The notes under the pieces were generated by a model. It was not told the origin of the DNA, made no database searches, and was given only the letters and a program-made list of their open reading frames with translations. A program made the position numbers and the translations under genes. A stretch of 10,608 bases of DNA from Moraxellaceae bacterium (GTDB lineage: Bacteria > Pseudomonadota > Gammaproteobacteria > Pseudomonadales > UBA3067), in assembly GCA_002401525.1 (NCBI GenBank), contig NVTH01000002.1, positions 23,585 to 34,192 on the forward strand, read 5' to 3'. Positions 1 to 6,249 of the stretch are shown one piece after another. Each line of letters begins with the position of its first letter. Within the stretch, counting starts at the first letter, position 1.

Positions 1-124
1 CCCAATAAATTTCGTTTTAATGGTGACATTAAAAAAGCTGTAATATAGGGCGTCAGGCTCTTTGGGCTTCAGTGTTCAATGATGATTTTTAAGTGTTGCG
101 TTGCAGTCAGTATGGCTGAATGGG

Positions 125-1114
125 TTATGGCTGAGGATGCAGCCAATTATTAGGTTTTTTAAAAATAAACAGCAGTGGCGTATCTTGCCCGCTGGATTCT
201 AAAAGTTTTTCATTGTTGTCTAAAATGATGTACACGTAACCTTTATCTTGTGTGATTCCTTCCGCTGCTCCGAACTCTGTCTCCTGATATTGATAGTGTT
301 CATGTAATTCTGAATTTTGGTAGGACCAGCAGAATTGTTCTGAAAAATCTTCTAGGCTGCGGCGGCAAATGGCGAATAGGTTTCTTTCTAAAGTGAAGAG
401 CCAATTTTTCTCGAAGCTTATGCCTGCGAAATCTAGGCTTCTTTGTTCAGCAATTTTAAGGCTGGAGAAAGGAATTGCATCGGTGCGATCGGTTTTCCAT
501 AACGAATCATTTTTGTGGACTGAAATGATCCCTCGGTTTTCTCGCTCAGCAGTTAGGTATAGCGTGTCGTTCGGGGCCCAGCTGATGCCTTCTATGTATC
601 CGTTGTATAGAGTGAATAGTGATTCTTCTTGTCCTGCAGAATAAAGGTCGACGTTGAGCCAGGAAAGTTGGTTTTCATTATCGATTTTTGCAATGGCCAA
701 ATGATTTTCACTTACCAAGTAGAGATTGTTTTCAGCATCACACGCAATTCCCTCCCAGTCGTATTTCCGGCCCAACACTTTTTCATCTATTTTTTGGCGG
801 GCCTTCACTGAAGTAGATAAGCCATTACTTGGAGGCTCTGGGATGGAGTCCAATTCAATAAATGGGATCAGTTGGGCTGTTTTTGATTTTAATTTGAGTT
901 CAAAAATTATTGAATCGTGCTTGTCTGAGATTGTGAGTAACTTGCCTCGACAGAAAGTCAGCCCGGAGGGTTGGGTTTTGTCTTGATAGATGACCTGTAA
1001 CGCTCTTACTAACGTGAGGGGAGGGGCTTCTATTGCAAAGCTTGGGGTGCTTAGGAGTAGGGTGCTTAGGAGTAGGGCGCGGAGTGTTTTAGTGTGATAA
1101 GCCGTGTTCATCAT
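125..1114 (-). CDS. Exported beta-propeller protein of unknown function (SdiA-regulated / esterase-like phytase type)
   Basis: The 329-residue protein starts with a Sec signal peptide: a short basic segment (K9, R12), a leucine-rich core at about 13-23, and a likely cleavage after S25-F26-A27. The mature part has a recurring Gly-Ile/Leu motif at the start of beta segments: PSGL at 49-52, DWEGIA at 119-124, IEGI at 174-177, DFAGI at 228-232 and AEGI at 284-287. That periodicity is typical of the propellers of SdiA-regulated and esterase-like phytase families, which are periplasmic or secreted. I infer the fold from this pattern; no catalytic residue can be assigned and no substrate is claimed. 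Cysteines at 55, 125, 250 and 262 could form disulfides. The start is the first of two adjacent ATGs, chosen because it begins the signal peptide, although no purine-rich ribosome binding site precedes it. The signal-peptide core carries a perfect 15-bp tandem duplication. It lies downstream of the ribosome hibernation gene on the same strand, with a terminator hairpin between them. Confidence 0.8.
   Translation of the reverse strand: MMNTAYHTKTLRALLLSTLLLSTPSFAIEAPPLTLVRALQVIYQDKTQPSGLTFCRGKLLTISDKHDSIIFELKLKSKTAQLIPFIELDSIPEPPSNGLSTSVKARQKIDEKVLGRKYDWEGIACDAENNLYLVSENHLAIAKIDNENQLSWLNVDLYSAGQEESLFTLYNGYIEGISWAPNDTLYLTAERENRGIISVHKNDSLWKTDRTDAIPFSSLKIAEQRSLDFAGISFEKNWLFTLERNLFAICRRSLEDFSEQFCWSYQNSELHEHYQYQETEFGAAEGITQDKGYVYIILDNNEKLLESSGQDTPLLFIFKKPNNWLHPQP
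1046..1075 (-). repeat. Perfect 15-bp tandem duplication in a signal peptide
   Basis: GGTGCTTAGGAGTAG (plus strand) occurs twice with no gap, at 1046-1060 and 1061-1075. On the coding strand each copy is exactly five codons, CTA CTC CTA AGC ACC, giving LLLST twice (residues 14-18 and 19-23) in the hydrophobic core of the signal peptide. Because the copies are identical even at synonymous positions, the duplication looks recent. Confidence 0.95.
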
Positions 1115-1136
1115 AAATACAACATTAAGGGTTAGT

Positions 1137-1159
1137 AAAAACGGGGTTAGGATAACCCC
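1137..1159 (-). terminator. Rho-independent terminator behind the HPF-type gene
   Basis: Read on the minus strand, a perfect 7-bp stem GGGGTTA/TAACCCC (1143-1159, loop of three bases) is followed after one G by five T (1137-1141). It lies 60 bp past the stop of the ribosome hibernation gene. It also lies only 22 bp before the start of the beta-propeller gene, so it may act as an attenuator for that gene. Confidence 0.7.
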
Positions 1160-1204
1160 TAATGCTGTATAAAGATTGTATTGTTTACGTCTTTTGAGAC
1201 GAGG

Positions 1205-1210
1205 ATTATA
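1205..1210 (-). promoter_or_regulatory. Possible -10 element for the beta-propeller gene
   Basis: A perfect TATAAT is present on the minus strand directly after the hibernation-factor stop codon, 91 bp before the beta-propeller start. I see no good -35 hexamer at 16-18 bp, so this is weak. A transcript starting here would have to pass the hairpin at 1143-1159. Confidence 0.25.
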
Positions 1211-1218
1211 GACCAGTG

Positions 1219-1548
1219 TTAACCCGCTTGCCTTTGCAGAGTGCGACGTCTGTTTAAATTAGTAGAGAGCTGACGCTGAGTGGTTGCGAATGCATTTCGA
1301 GTCGCCGCATAGAGGTCATTGTGCTCAGAGTGATTCACTACCATTTCAGTATCGGGAAAAGTGACTTCCACGGTAGCCCTATACTGCAGGCCTTTATGTT
1401 GACTTTTGTGGGGGGCTTCGAGAACCACTCGGCAACTGATGATGTCGTTGTAAAATTGTTCGAGTTTGTCCGCTTTTTGTTGAATAGTATTGTTGAGCGA
1501 AACTGATTGAGGAATGTTGCGGCAGATAATTTGTAAATCTTTCTTCAT
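1219..1548 (-). CDS. HPF/RaiA-family ribosome hibernation factor, short form
   Basis: The 109-residue protein matches the short HPF/RaiA architecture: a beta-strand-led N-terminus with IPQSVSLNNTIQQKADKLEQFYNDI at about residues 12-36, a central pair of strands (RVVLEAP at 40-46, YRATVEVTFP at 56-65), and a C-terminal helix with the family-like DLYAATRNAFATTQRQL at about 78-94 ending in a basic tail (RRR at 100-102). Members of this family bind the decoding region of the 30S subunit and silence ribosomes in stationary phase or starvation. There is no long C-terminal dimerisation domain, so it is the short type. The ribosome binding site AAGGAAGG (1553-1560 on the minus strand) fixes the start. 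It is not next to rpoN, the usual partner of hpf in related bacteria, so it may be a second family member under its own control. A possible Anr/FNR box lies 105 bp upstream. Confidence 0.85.
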   Translation of the reverse strand: MKKDLQIICRNIPQSVSLNNTIQQKADKLEQFYNDIISCRVVLEAPHKSQHKGLQYRATVEVTFPDTEMVVNHSEHNDLYAATRNAFATTQRQLSTNLNRRRTLQRQAG

Positions 1549-1881
1549 AAGACCTTCCTTTGTTGCGGTTACTTTTTGTAGGCTTGTTTGATTAGAAAAG
1601 GATCGTAATCGAACCAGCTTTATCAGACTAAAGGGCTTTAAATTTTTCTGCTTTGATACAGGTCATAGTTCAAAATATGCCCTTTATTTTGTTCGGATTA
1701 AAGTCAAAAACTGTGAAATCAGGCCGAAATTTACTTCGGTTATCCAAACCGGGGGTTCCTTAATGTTTGGGCGCGACGGCGGATTACTTTGCTGGACAAT
1801 ATTTGTTAGTGTGGTTTGGCCGCAACGTAGAGATTTCTTTTTGTACAACGTTAAGATTTATTAATCATAAAGGACGACAAG
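1549..1881. other. Divergent intergenic region between the HPF-type gene and the dehydrogenase gene
   Basis: These 333 bp hold no credible ORF. They must carry promoters for both flanking genes. Visible elements are the Anr-like box at 1653-1666, an inverted repeat CCGAA/TTCGG (1724-1728 and 1735-1739), a second inverted repeat CCAAAC/GTTTGG (1744-1749 and 1765-1770), and the dehydrogenase ribosome binding site AAGGA at 1870-1874. I could not identify a convincing -35/-10 pair in either direction. Confidence 0.6.
1653..1666. promoter_or_regulatory. Possible Anr/FNR-type box
   Basis: TTGAT-ACAG-GTCAT matches nine of the ten fixed positions of the Anr consensus TTGAT-N4-GTCAA known from Pseudomonas. 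Its centre is about 111 bp upstream of the hibernation-factor start. An activator bound at -41.5 would put the transcription start near 1618, where the -10 region (TAGTCT on the minus strand) is only a 3/6 match. I infer oxygen-responsive control of the hibernation gene, with low certainty. Confidence 0.4.
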
Positions 1882-2652
1882 ATGGATTTATCGAATAAAG
1901 TTGTGATTGTCACTGGAGGCGCCTCAGGACTAGGCCAGGCCACTGTGGAGTTAATGGTGCAAAAAGGCGCTAAAGTAGCGATATTTGACCGAGATTGGGA
2001 TCGAGCCCAGCAGCTGGTGTCAGATTTGGGCAGCAGTGTTCTGGCTGTGAAAGTGGATGTCACCGACAGTGACCGCATTAAAGAGAGTATCGGAGAAGTG
2101 ATTGAACAATTCTCTGCGGTCCATGTCTTGGTTAATTGCGCTGGGGTAGGCATGGCGGGGCGTACCGTAGGCAGACATGGCCCATTGGACATGGGTATTT
2201 TTTCAAAAGTACTGGAAATTAATTTAATCGGTACATTTGATATGCTGCGCCAATGCGCTGAGCAAATGACCGAAAATGAACCCACCACTGCCGATGGCGA
2301 GCGAGGGGTGATTATCAATACCGCATCAGTGGCAGCTTACGATGGGCAGATTGGTCAAGCGGCATACAGTGCGAGTAAAGCGGGAGTGGTGGGGATGACG
2401 CTGCCTATTGCTAGAGATTTAAGAGGTTTTGGAATTCGGGTGATGACTATTGTGCCCGGTATATTTGACACCCCTCTGATGCAGATGGCGCCGGATAAAA
2501 CCAAGCAGCCTTTAATTGATATGACTCAATTTCCACGCCGTTTGGGTGCTGCAACCGAGTACGCCGGTTTGGCGGTGCATATCGTTGAAAATTCCTATTT
2601 AAACGGTGAATGTATACGTTTGGATGCGGGTATTCGCATGCAGCCTAAATAA
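1882..2652 (+). CDS. Short-chain dehydrogenase, type-II 3-hydroxyacyl-CoA dehydrogenase (HSD10-like)
   Basis: The 256-residue protein is a classical SDR. The cofactor loop TGGASGLG is at 11-18, D36 at the end of the second strand favours NAD(H) over NADP(H), NCAG is at 85-88, N114 is in place, and the catalytic set is S149, Y162 and K166 (YSASK). The segment from about 133 to 180, with an insertion before GVIINTAS and the run ending LPIARDL, is characteristic of HSD10/type-II 3-hydroxyacyl-CoA dehydrogenases. By family these oxidise 3-hydroxyacyl-CoA to 3-ketoacyl-CoA in fatty acid or branched-chain amino acid breakdown, in the cytoplasm. The exact substrate cannot be read from the sequence. 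The start follows AAGGA at a spacing of 7. The gene stands alone, convergent with pilU and with no beta-oxidation neighbours, so it does not mark a catabolic operon here. Confidence 0.9.
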   Translation: MDLSNKVVIVTGGASGLGQATVELMVQKGAKVAIFDRDWDRAQQLVSDLGSSVLAVKVDVTDSDRIKESIGEVIEQFSAVHVLVNCAGVGMAGRTVGRHGPLDMGIFSKVLEINLIGTFDMLRQCAEQMTENEPTTADGERGVIINTASVAAYDGQIGQAAYSASKAGVVGMTLPIARDLRGFGIRVMTIVPGIFDTPLMQMAPDKTKQPLIDMTQFPRRLGAATEYAGLAVHIVENSYLNGECIRLDAGIRMQPK

Positions 2653-2660
2653 GCTTACAA

Positions 2661-2692
2661 AATGGCGCTGTAAACTTATCTACATCGCCATT
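2661..2692. terminator. Hairpin between convergent dehydrogenase and pilU genes
   Basis: AATGGCG (2661-2667) pairs with CGCCATT (2686-2692), and after one mismatch TGTA (2669-2672) pairs with TACA (2681-2684), leaving an 8-base loop. It starts 8 bp past the dehydrogenase stop. On the minus strand the stem runs into TTTTG, so it may terminate both converging transcripts. Neither side has a strong T run. Confidence 0.5.
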
Positions 2693-2755
2693 CCATTTCT
2701 TTGTTAAGGCGTGTGCTCTACCGCTAATAAATTTAGATCATTCGCTTTTATTATT

Positions 2756-3961
2756 TCATCCTGCCTGTTTTTTTTCGTCGTCTTCTTTTGGATCTTCATT
2801 GATGGGCTCTAAAGACAGTCCTGAAATATTGGGGGAATAACTGGATTCTTTGTCGGCTGATTTTTTCGTTCCGTCTTGGGGAGCGGCGGTTTTTTGCGTA
2901 CTTCTTTTTTCCAGTGTCATTTTTAGTTTCAAGTTGTTTTTTGAATCGGCGTTTTTGAGCGCTTCATCGGCGGAAATAATCCCTTCCTGATAAAGCTTAT
3001 ACAGTGCACCATCAAAAGTTTGCATGCCTAAACTCTGGGATTTTTCCATCACTTCTTTAATGTTACTTATTTCGCCGCGTTTAATCAGCTCACAAATCAG
3101 CGGGGTTCCCAATAAAATTTCAATCGCTGCTGCGCGTGTGCCTTTGACCGTGGGCACTAAGCGTTGGGAGACAAAACCTCTTAAGTTAAGCGATAAATCC
3201 AAGTGCAGTTGTTTGTGCCTTTCTTCTGGGAAAAAGTTAATGATTCGGTCGATGGCTTGGTTGGCATTATTGGCGTGTAATGTGGAAAGGCAAAGGTGCC
3301 CCGTTTCTGCAAAAGCGATGGCGTGTTCCATGGTTTCTTGGCTGCGTATTTCGCCAATTAGGATTACATCGGGGGCTTGGCGGAGTGTGTTTTCCAAGGC
3401 GTCCTGATAGCTCAGGGTATCCACGCCTACTTCACGTTGATTAATGATGCATTTTTTATTGGGGTGTACGAATTCAATGGGGTCTTCAATGCTGATGATA
3501 TGGCCCGTGCTGTTACGATTTCTGTAATCAATGAGTGCTGCGAGGGAAGTGGATTTCCCTGATCCGGTTCCTCCGACGAACAACACCAAGCCTCTTTTTT
3601 GCATGATCAGTTTGGTGAGCACCTCGGGTAAACCTAGTTCTTCTACGGTTGGGATTTCGGTTTTGATGACCCGAATGACCATTGAGTAATGATTACGCTG
3701 TTTAAAAATATTAACTCTAAACCGGCCAATATCTGGGTCGGCAATCGCCATATTCATTTCAGGTCTTTCTTCAAATTCTTTTTGTTGTTCCGAAGACATG
3801 ATTTGTAGGGCATATTTTTCGACGTCCTCGGCGGTGAGGGTCTTGTCGGCGATGGGTTCGAGTTTTCCAAAAAACTTTGCGCTTGGGGGCGCACCGGAGG
3901 TGAGGAAAAGATCGGAGCCTTCTTTTTCTACCATGGTGCGTAACAGGTCATTAAGTTGCAT
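2756..3961 (-). CDS. pilU: PilU-type type IV pilus retraction ATPase
   Basis: The 401-residue protein is a hexameric secretion/retraction ATPase of the PilT/PilU group. Visible are the N-terminal SDLFLTSG segment (16-23), the Walker A motif GGTGSGKS (130-137), the Asp box around ISIEDPIEF (156-164) with E159 as the likely catalytic glutamate, the Walker B motif VILIGEIR (199-206) and the His box HLCLSTLHANN (222-232). The GMQTFDGALY segment (312-321) and the long C-terminal tail point to PilU rather than PilT. By family, PilU works with PilT at the inner membrane base of type IVa pili to retract them under load, supporting twitching and surface behaviour. The tail after about residue 350 is low in complexity and acidic at the end (EDPKEDDEKK). 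AAGGG seven bases upstream fixes the start. In many relatives pilU follows pilT; here it follows cmoB after a 177-bp gap and no pilT is visible. Confidence 0.92.
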   Translation of the reverse strand: MQLNDLLRTMVEKEGSDLFLTSGAPPSAKFFGKLEPIADKTLTAEDVEKYALQIMSSEQQKEFEERPEMNMAIADPDIGRFRVNIFKQRNHYSMVIRVIKTEIPTVEELGLPEVLTKLIMQKRGLVLFVGGTGSGKSTSLAALIDYRNRNSTGHIISIEDPIEFVHPNKKCIINQREVGVDTLSYQDALENTLRQAPDVILIGEIRSQETMEHAIAFAETGHLCLSTLHANNANQAIDRIINFFPEERHKQLHLDLSLNLRGFVSQRLVPTVKGTRAAAIEILLGTPLICELIKRGEISNIKEVMEKSQSLGMQTFDGALYKLYQEGIISADEALKNADSKNNLKLKMTLEKRSTQKTAAPQDGTKKSADKESSYSPNISGLSLEPINEDPKEDDEKKQAG

Positions 3962-4048
3962 GATTTGCCCTTGTTGAGAACCCAGTTGAGGAGACTCATC
4001 TTGGAGTCTGTTGGCTTGAGAGACAGTGCTGCTAAAGAGTGTTTTCAG

Positions 4049-4071
4049 TATAGTTGAGCCATATAGTTGAG
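4049..4071. repeat. 10-bp direct repeat, period 13
   Basis: TATAGTTGAG occurs at 4049-4058 and again at 4062-4071. The second copy runs into an inverted repeat TTGAGT/ACTCAA (4067-4072 and 4080-4085, loop of 7). This lies in the cmoB-pilU gap. Confidence 0.85.
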
Positions 4072-4083
4072 TCAGGCCAACTC

Positions 4084-4112
4084 AAAAGGCAAAAGGCAGG
4101 CAAAAGGCAGGC
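4084..4112. repeat. 11-bp tandem repeat in the cmoB-pilU gap
   Basis: AAAAGGC (4084-4090) is followed by two perfect copies of AAAAGGCAGGC (4091-4101 and 4102-4112). The next bases, TAAAGCGGC, look like a decayed further copy. It starts 27 bp past the cmoB stop (reading the minus strand) and no coding frame runs through it. Confidence 0.9.
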
Positions 4113-4121
4113 TAAAGCGGC

Positions 4122-4146
4122 TTAGGAGGGTTAGAGGGTTAGGGGG
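4122..4146. repeat. TTAGGG-like short repeat overlapping the cmoB stop codon
   Basis: Three units, TTAGGAGGG, TTAGAGGG and TTAGGGGG, follow each other without gap. The last contains the reverse complement of the cmoB stop codon (4139-4141) and its final proline codon. Confidence 0.7.
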
Positions 4147-5155
4147 CTTCCGCGATGGTGATGGCTCTGGTGGGGGCGGGGAGTCCTTCTTGAGTAAGTT
4201 GGCGATTATCCGGGTCGAGGAAATCCTGCAGAGAGTTGAAAGGCATCCATTCCGTGCTGCGTTGTTCGGTGAGCTGAGTAGTGTCCACGTTGACGGTGCG
4301 TATGTGCTTATAACCGCAACGTTTTAGCCACTTTTCCAATGCCAACGGGGAGGGGATATACCACACATTGCTCATCTTGGCATAACGGCCTTCTGGCACC
4401 ATGACGGTGTTTTCGTCGCCGTCGATGACCAGGGTTTCTAATATTAATTCGCCGCCGGATCTAAGGCTGTTTTTCAGTTCCACTAAATGCTCGAGTGGGG
4501 CTTTTCGATGGTAAAGAACCCCCATGGAAAACACGCTGTCGAAGTATTGGCTATTACTGCAAAAGTGTTCCATGCGCAACGGGGCAACAAAAACGGGGGC
4601 CGGGCCGATGAAATGTTTGATGCAGAGAAATTGTAATACTGATAATACCGATGGATCGATGCCCAATACTAAACGGGCCCCGGCACCTAGCATGCGCCAA
4701 CAGTGGTAGCCATTGCCGCAGCCCACATCGAGTACACGGCGGCCTTCAAGGGGGCTAATGTGTTGTTGCAGCCGTTGCCATTTAAAGTCCGATCGCCACT
4801 CTGAATCGATATGAATGCCTTGAAGCTCAAAAGGCCCTTTGCGCCACGGATTGAGGGATAAAAGTGTTTGTTTCAGTGATTCTAATTGATCGTTAGGTAA
4901 GGGGATTGGTGTGGCAACGCCGACTCGAGCGTTATTGAGGAGCAACGATTGGGATTCAATCTCCGGCAATTCGTTTAAGGCATTGCTCCAGCCTGTGAAA
5001 TCGCCGTGTCCTTGGCTGCTTAATTTGCTTGCGATGGCCCGTTGAAGTTCTGGTAGCCAAGCCTTGAGGCGAGCAGATTCTGATAAAAGTTCAAACAGGG
5101 GCTGGTATTGCTTAATGTAGTGCTCAGCGTGGTGCTCAGTGGATTGCTTAATCAT
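4139..5155 (-). CDS. cmoB: tRNA U34 carboxymethyltransferase CmoB
   Basis: CmoB transfers the carboxymethyl group of carboxy-S-adenosylmethionine to 5-hydroxyuridine at position 34 of certain tRNAs, giving 5-oxyacetyluridine (cmo5U), which widens codon reading. The 338-residue product agrees closely with the E. coli enzyme (323 residues) in NPWRKGPF (102-109), EWRSDFKW (119-126), the cofactor motif VLDVGCGNGYHCWRM (141-155), FSMGVLYHR (209-217), LETLVIDGDENTV (239-251) and TEWM (301-304). I place the start at 5155, ten bases after the cmoA stop. The same frame stays open for 79 more codons inside cmoA, but that part has no resemblance to CmoB and overlaps a well-conserved gene. No clear ribosome binding site is seen in the short gap, so translation may be coupled to cmoA. 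The N-terminus is about 15 residues longer than in E. coli and contains a partial 12-bp repeat (GTGCTCAG at 5120 and 5132). Confidence 0.95.
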   Translation of the reverse strand: MIKQSTEHHAEHYIKQYQPLFELLSESARLKAWLPELQRAIASKLSSQGHGDFTGWSNALNELPEIESQSLLLNNARVGVATPIPLPNDQLESLKQTLLSLNPWRKGPFELQGIHIDSEWRSDFKWQRLQQHISPLEGRRVLDVGCGNGYHCWRMLGAGARLVLGIDPSVLSVLQFLCIKHFIGPAPVFVAPLRMEHFCSNSQYFDSVFSMGVLYHRKAPLEHLVELKNSLRSGGELILETLVIDGDENTVMVPEGRYAKMSNVWYIPSPLALEKWLKRCGYKHIRTVNVDTTQLTEQRSTEWMPFNSLQDFLDPDNRQLTQEGLPAPTRAITIAEAP

Positions 5156-5165
5156 GGACGGAGGG

Positions 5166-5930
5166 TTACTTAATGGCGATGAGGGAGGCGAAATTAAAGC
5201 ATTGGAACCAAGTGTTGCAGTGTTGAAACCCTGCTTCATGAATGCGTTGAAAATGAGTGTCGAGGGTTTCGGGCTCAAGTACGTTTTCAAGAGCGGTTCT
5301 TTTTTGACTGATTTCCAGCGCACTATAGCCGTTGGTTTGTTTGAATTGGTGGTGCAGTTGCTCATTGGTTTGTTGCGAAAATACATCGTCAAAACAGATT
5401 TTTTCAGAGAGTACTAATGCGGCTCCGGGCCTCATTCCCTGATAGATATTTTTAAGTACGGCTAAGCGTTTTTGGGGTGAGATAAATTGTAAGGTGAAAT
5501 TTAATACCGCCATGCTGGCATTTTCAATGTTTTGATCGCAGAGGTCGCCATGTTGGAGGGTGATAAAGTCTGAAAACGGCGATTGTTGCATCATCTCAGT
5601 TCCCCGCTCCACCATGGCGTGGGAATTATCCACTCCGATCACTTGGAACTTATCGACACCCGCGCCTTGGGCCATCGCCAGGCTACCAGCTCCGAGCGAA
5701 CAGCCTAGGTCATAGGCATTACTGTCAGACTGAATGTATTGTTGGGCCAATAAGCCAATGGTGTTGATGATGCTGCCGTAACCGGGCACGGAGCGATTAA
5801 TCATGTCTGGGAAAACATCCACGACCGATTGGTCGAAAACAAAATCGGCAATTTGCTTTGAGGGAGTGGCAAACAGTTGGTCTTTGTTAGCTTTAGTCAC
5901 CGGGTACCTTTTCTGATCTGTTTTGAGCAT
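5166..5930 (-). CDS. cmoA: Carboxy-S-adenosyl-L-methionine synthase CmoA
   Basis: CmoA makes carboxy-S-adenosylmethionine from S-adenosylmethionine and prephenate, the donor used by CmoB in cmo5U formation. The 254-residue protein has the family segments FDQSVVDVFPDMINRSVPGY (about 32-51), the methyltransferase motif YDLGCSLGAG (73-82), IGVDNSHAM (98-106), IENASMAVLNFTLQFI (135-150), ALVLSEK (171-177), GYSALEISQKR (201-211) and WFQCFNFASL (241-250). R211 in ISQKR aligns with E. coli R199, which is known to hold the carboxylate of the product. The N-terminus is about 12 residues longer than in E. coli. An obvious ribosome binding site is missing before the ATG at 5930; no internal ATG fits better. 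It heads the cmoA-cmoB operon and is divergent from moaB. Confidence 0.95.
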   Translation of the reverse strand: MLKTDQKRYPVTKANKDQLFATPSKQIADFVFDQSVVDVFPDMINRSVPGYGSIINTIGLLAQQYIQSDSNAYDLGCSLGAGSLAMAQGAGVDKFQVIGVDNSHAMVERGTEMMQQSPFSDFITLQHGDLCDQNIENASMAVLNFTLQFISPQKRLAVLKNIYQGMRPGAALVLSEKICFDDVFSQQTNEQLHHQFKQTNGYSALEISQKRTALENVLEPETLDTHFQRIHEAGFQHCNTWFQCFNFASLIAIK

Positions 5931-6249
5931 GTATTCAATTAGTTGATGGCGCTTAAGAGGATCGGTAAATCAAATTGAGTGAAGCAGAATCTGTTGTTTC
6001 TGAAGTAGGATAGTCTACCCTAAAGTGGCATAAAGTTTAGGCTCAAATAAACGCGGTCGAACTTTATTACCCGGGTGTCTACATCGCTAGCGGATCAGAG
6101 ATCAGTTTAATTAAGACAGCCAGGGTATAATCGCGGCTTCAATGGGCTTTGGTCCCGATTAGGGTCATTCCCCAGTGAAAATTTAGTTAATCGACATTGA
6201 TACCGTCGAAAAATATACAGTCAATAGTAACCAAGAGGTGATGCGTCGA
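5931..6249. other. Divergent intergenic region between cmoA and moaB
   Basis: About 319 bp without a credible gene. It should hold promoters for both units. Visible are the TATAAT at 6126-6131 facing moaB, a short inverted repeat CTAAA/TTTAG (6020-6024 and 6036-6040), a hairpin TCGAC/GTCGA (6191-6195 and 6205-6209, 9-base loop) in the presumed moaB leader, and the moaB ribosome binding site at 6235-6242. I could not recognise a ModE operator or a convincing molybdenum cofactor riboswitch. Confidence 0.6.
6126..6131 (+). promoter_or_regulatory. Likely -10 element of the moaB-moeA operon
   Basis: A perfect TATAAT lies 118 bp upstream of the chosen moaB start. The -35 region at 16-18 bp spacing is poor (CAGTTT or AGTTTA), so an activator or a weak basal promoter is possible. 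It would give a leader of roughly 110 nucleotides. Confidence 0.4.

Noticed and set aside
1..29. A minus-strand ATG at 27-29 opens a frame to the left edge.
   Set aside because: Only nine codons are present and no ribosome binding site precedes the ATG.
1..48. An open plus-strand frame from the left edge ends in TAG at 46-48 and could be the last 15 codons of a gene.
   Set aside because: Fifteen codons are too few to judge, two other readings of the edge are equally possible, and no motif is visible.
111..134. TATGGCTGA occurs twice at a 15-bp period, across the end of the beta-propeller gene.
   Set aside because: Only 10 of 15 positions of the unit agree, so it may be chance; not listed with the clear duplications.
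1604..1619. GGTTCGATTA on the minus strand resembles the T-loop of a tRNA.
   Set aside because: The flanking bases do not form a T stem, and no acceptor, D or anticodon arm can be built around it.
1851..2318. Long minus-strand ORF opposite the dehydrogenase gene.
   Set aside because: It is a shadow of a strongly conserved SDR gene and its translation has no family features.
3024..3407. Plus-strand ORF of 127 codons opposite pilU.
   Set aside because: It covers the conserved ATPase core on the other strand and its translation looks random.
4122..4146. TTAGGG-like units suggested a telomere or end-type repeat.
   Set aside because: There are only three irregular units, partly inside the cmoB stop region, within an ordinary chromosomal setting.
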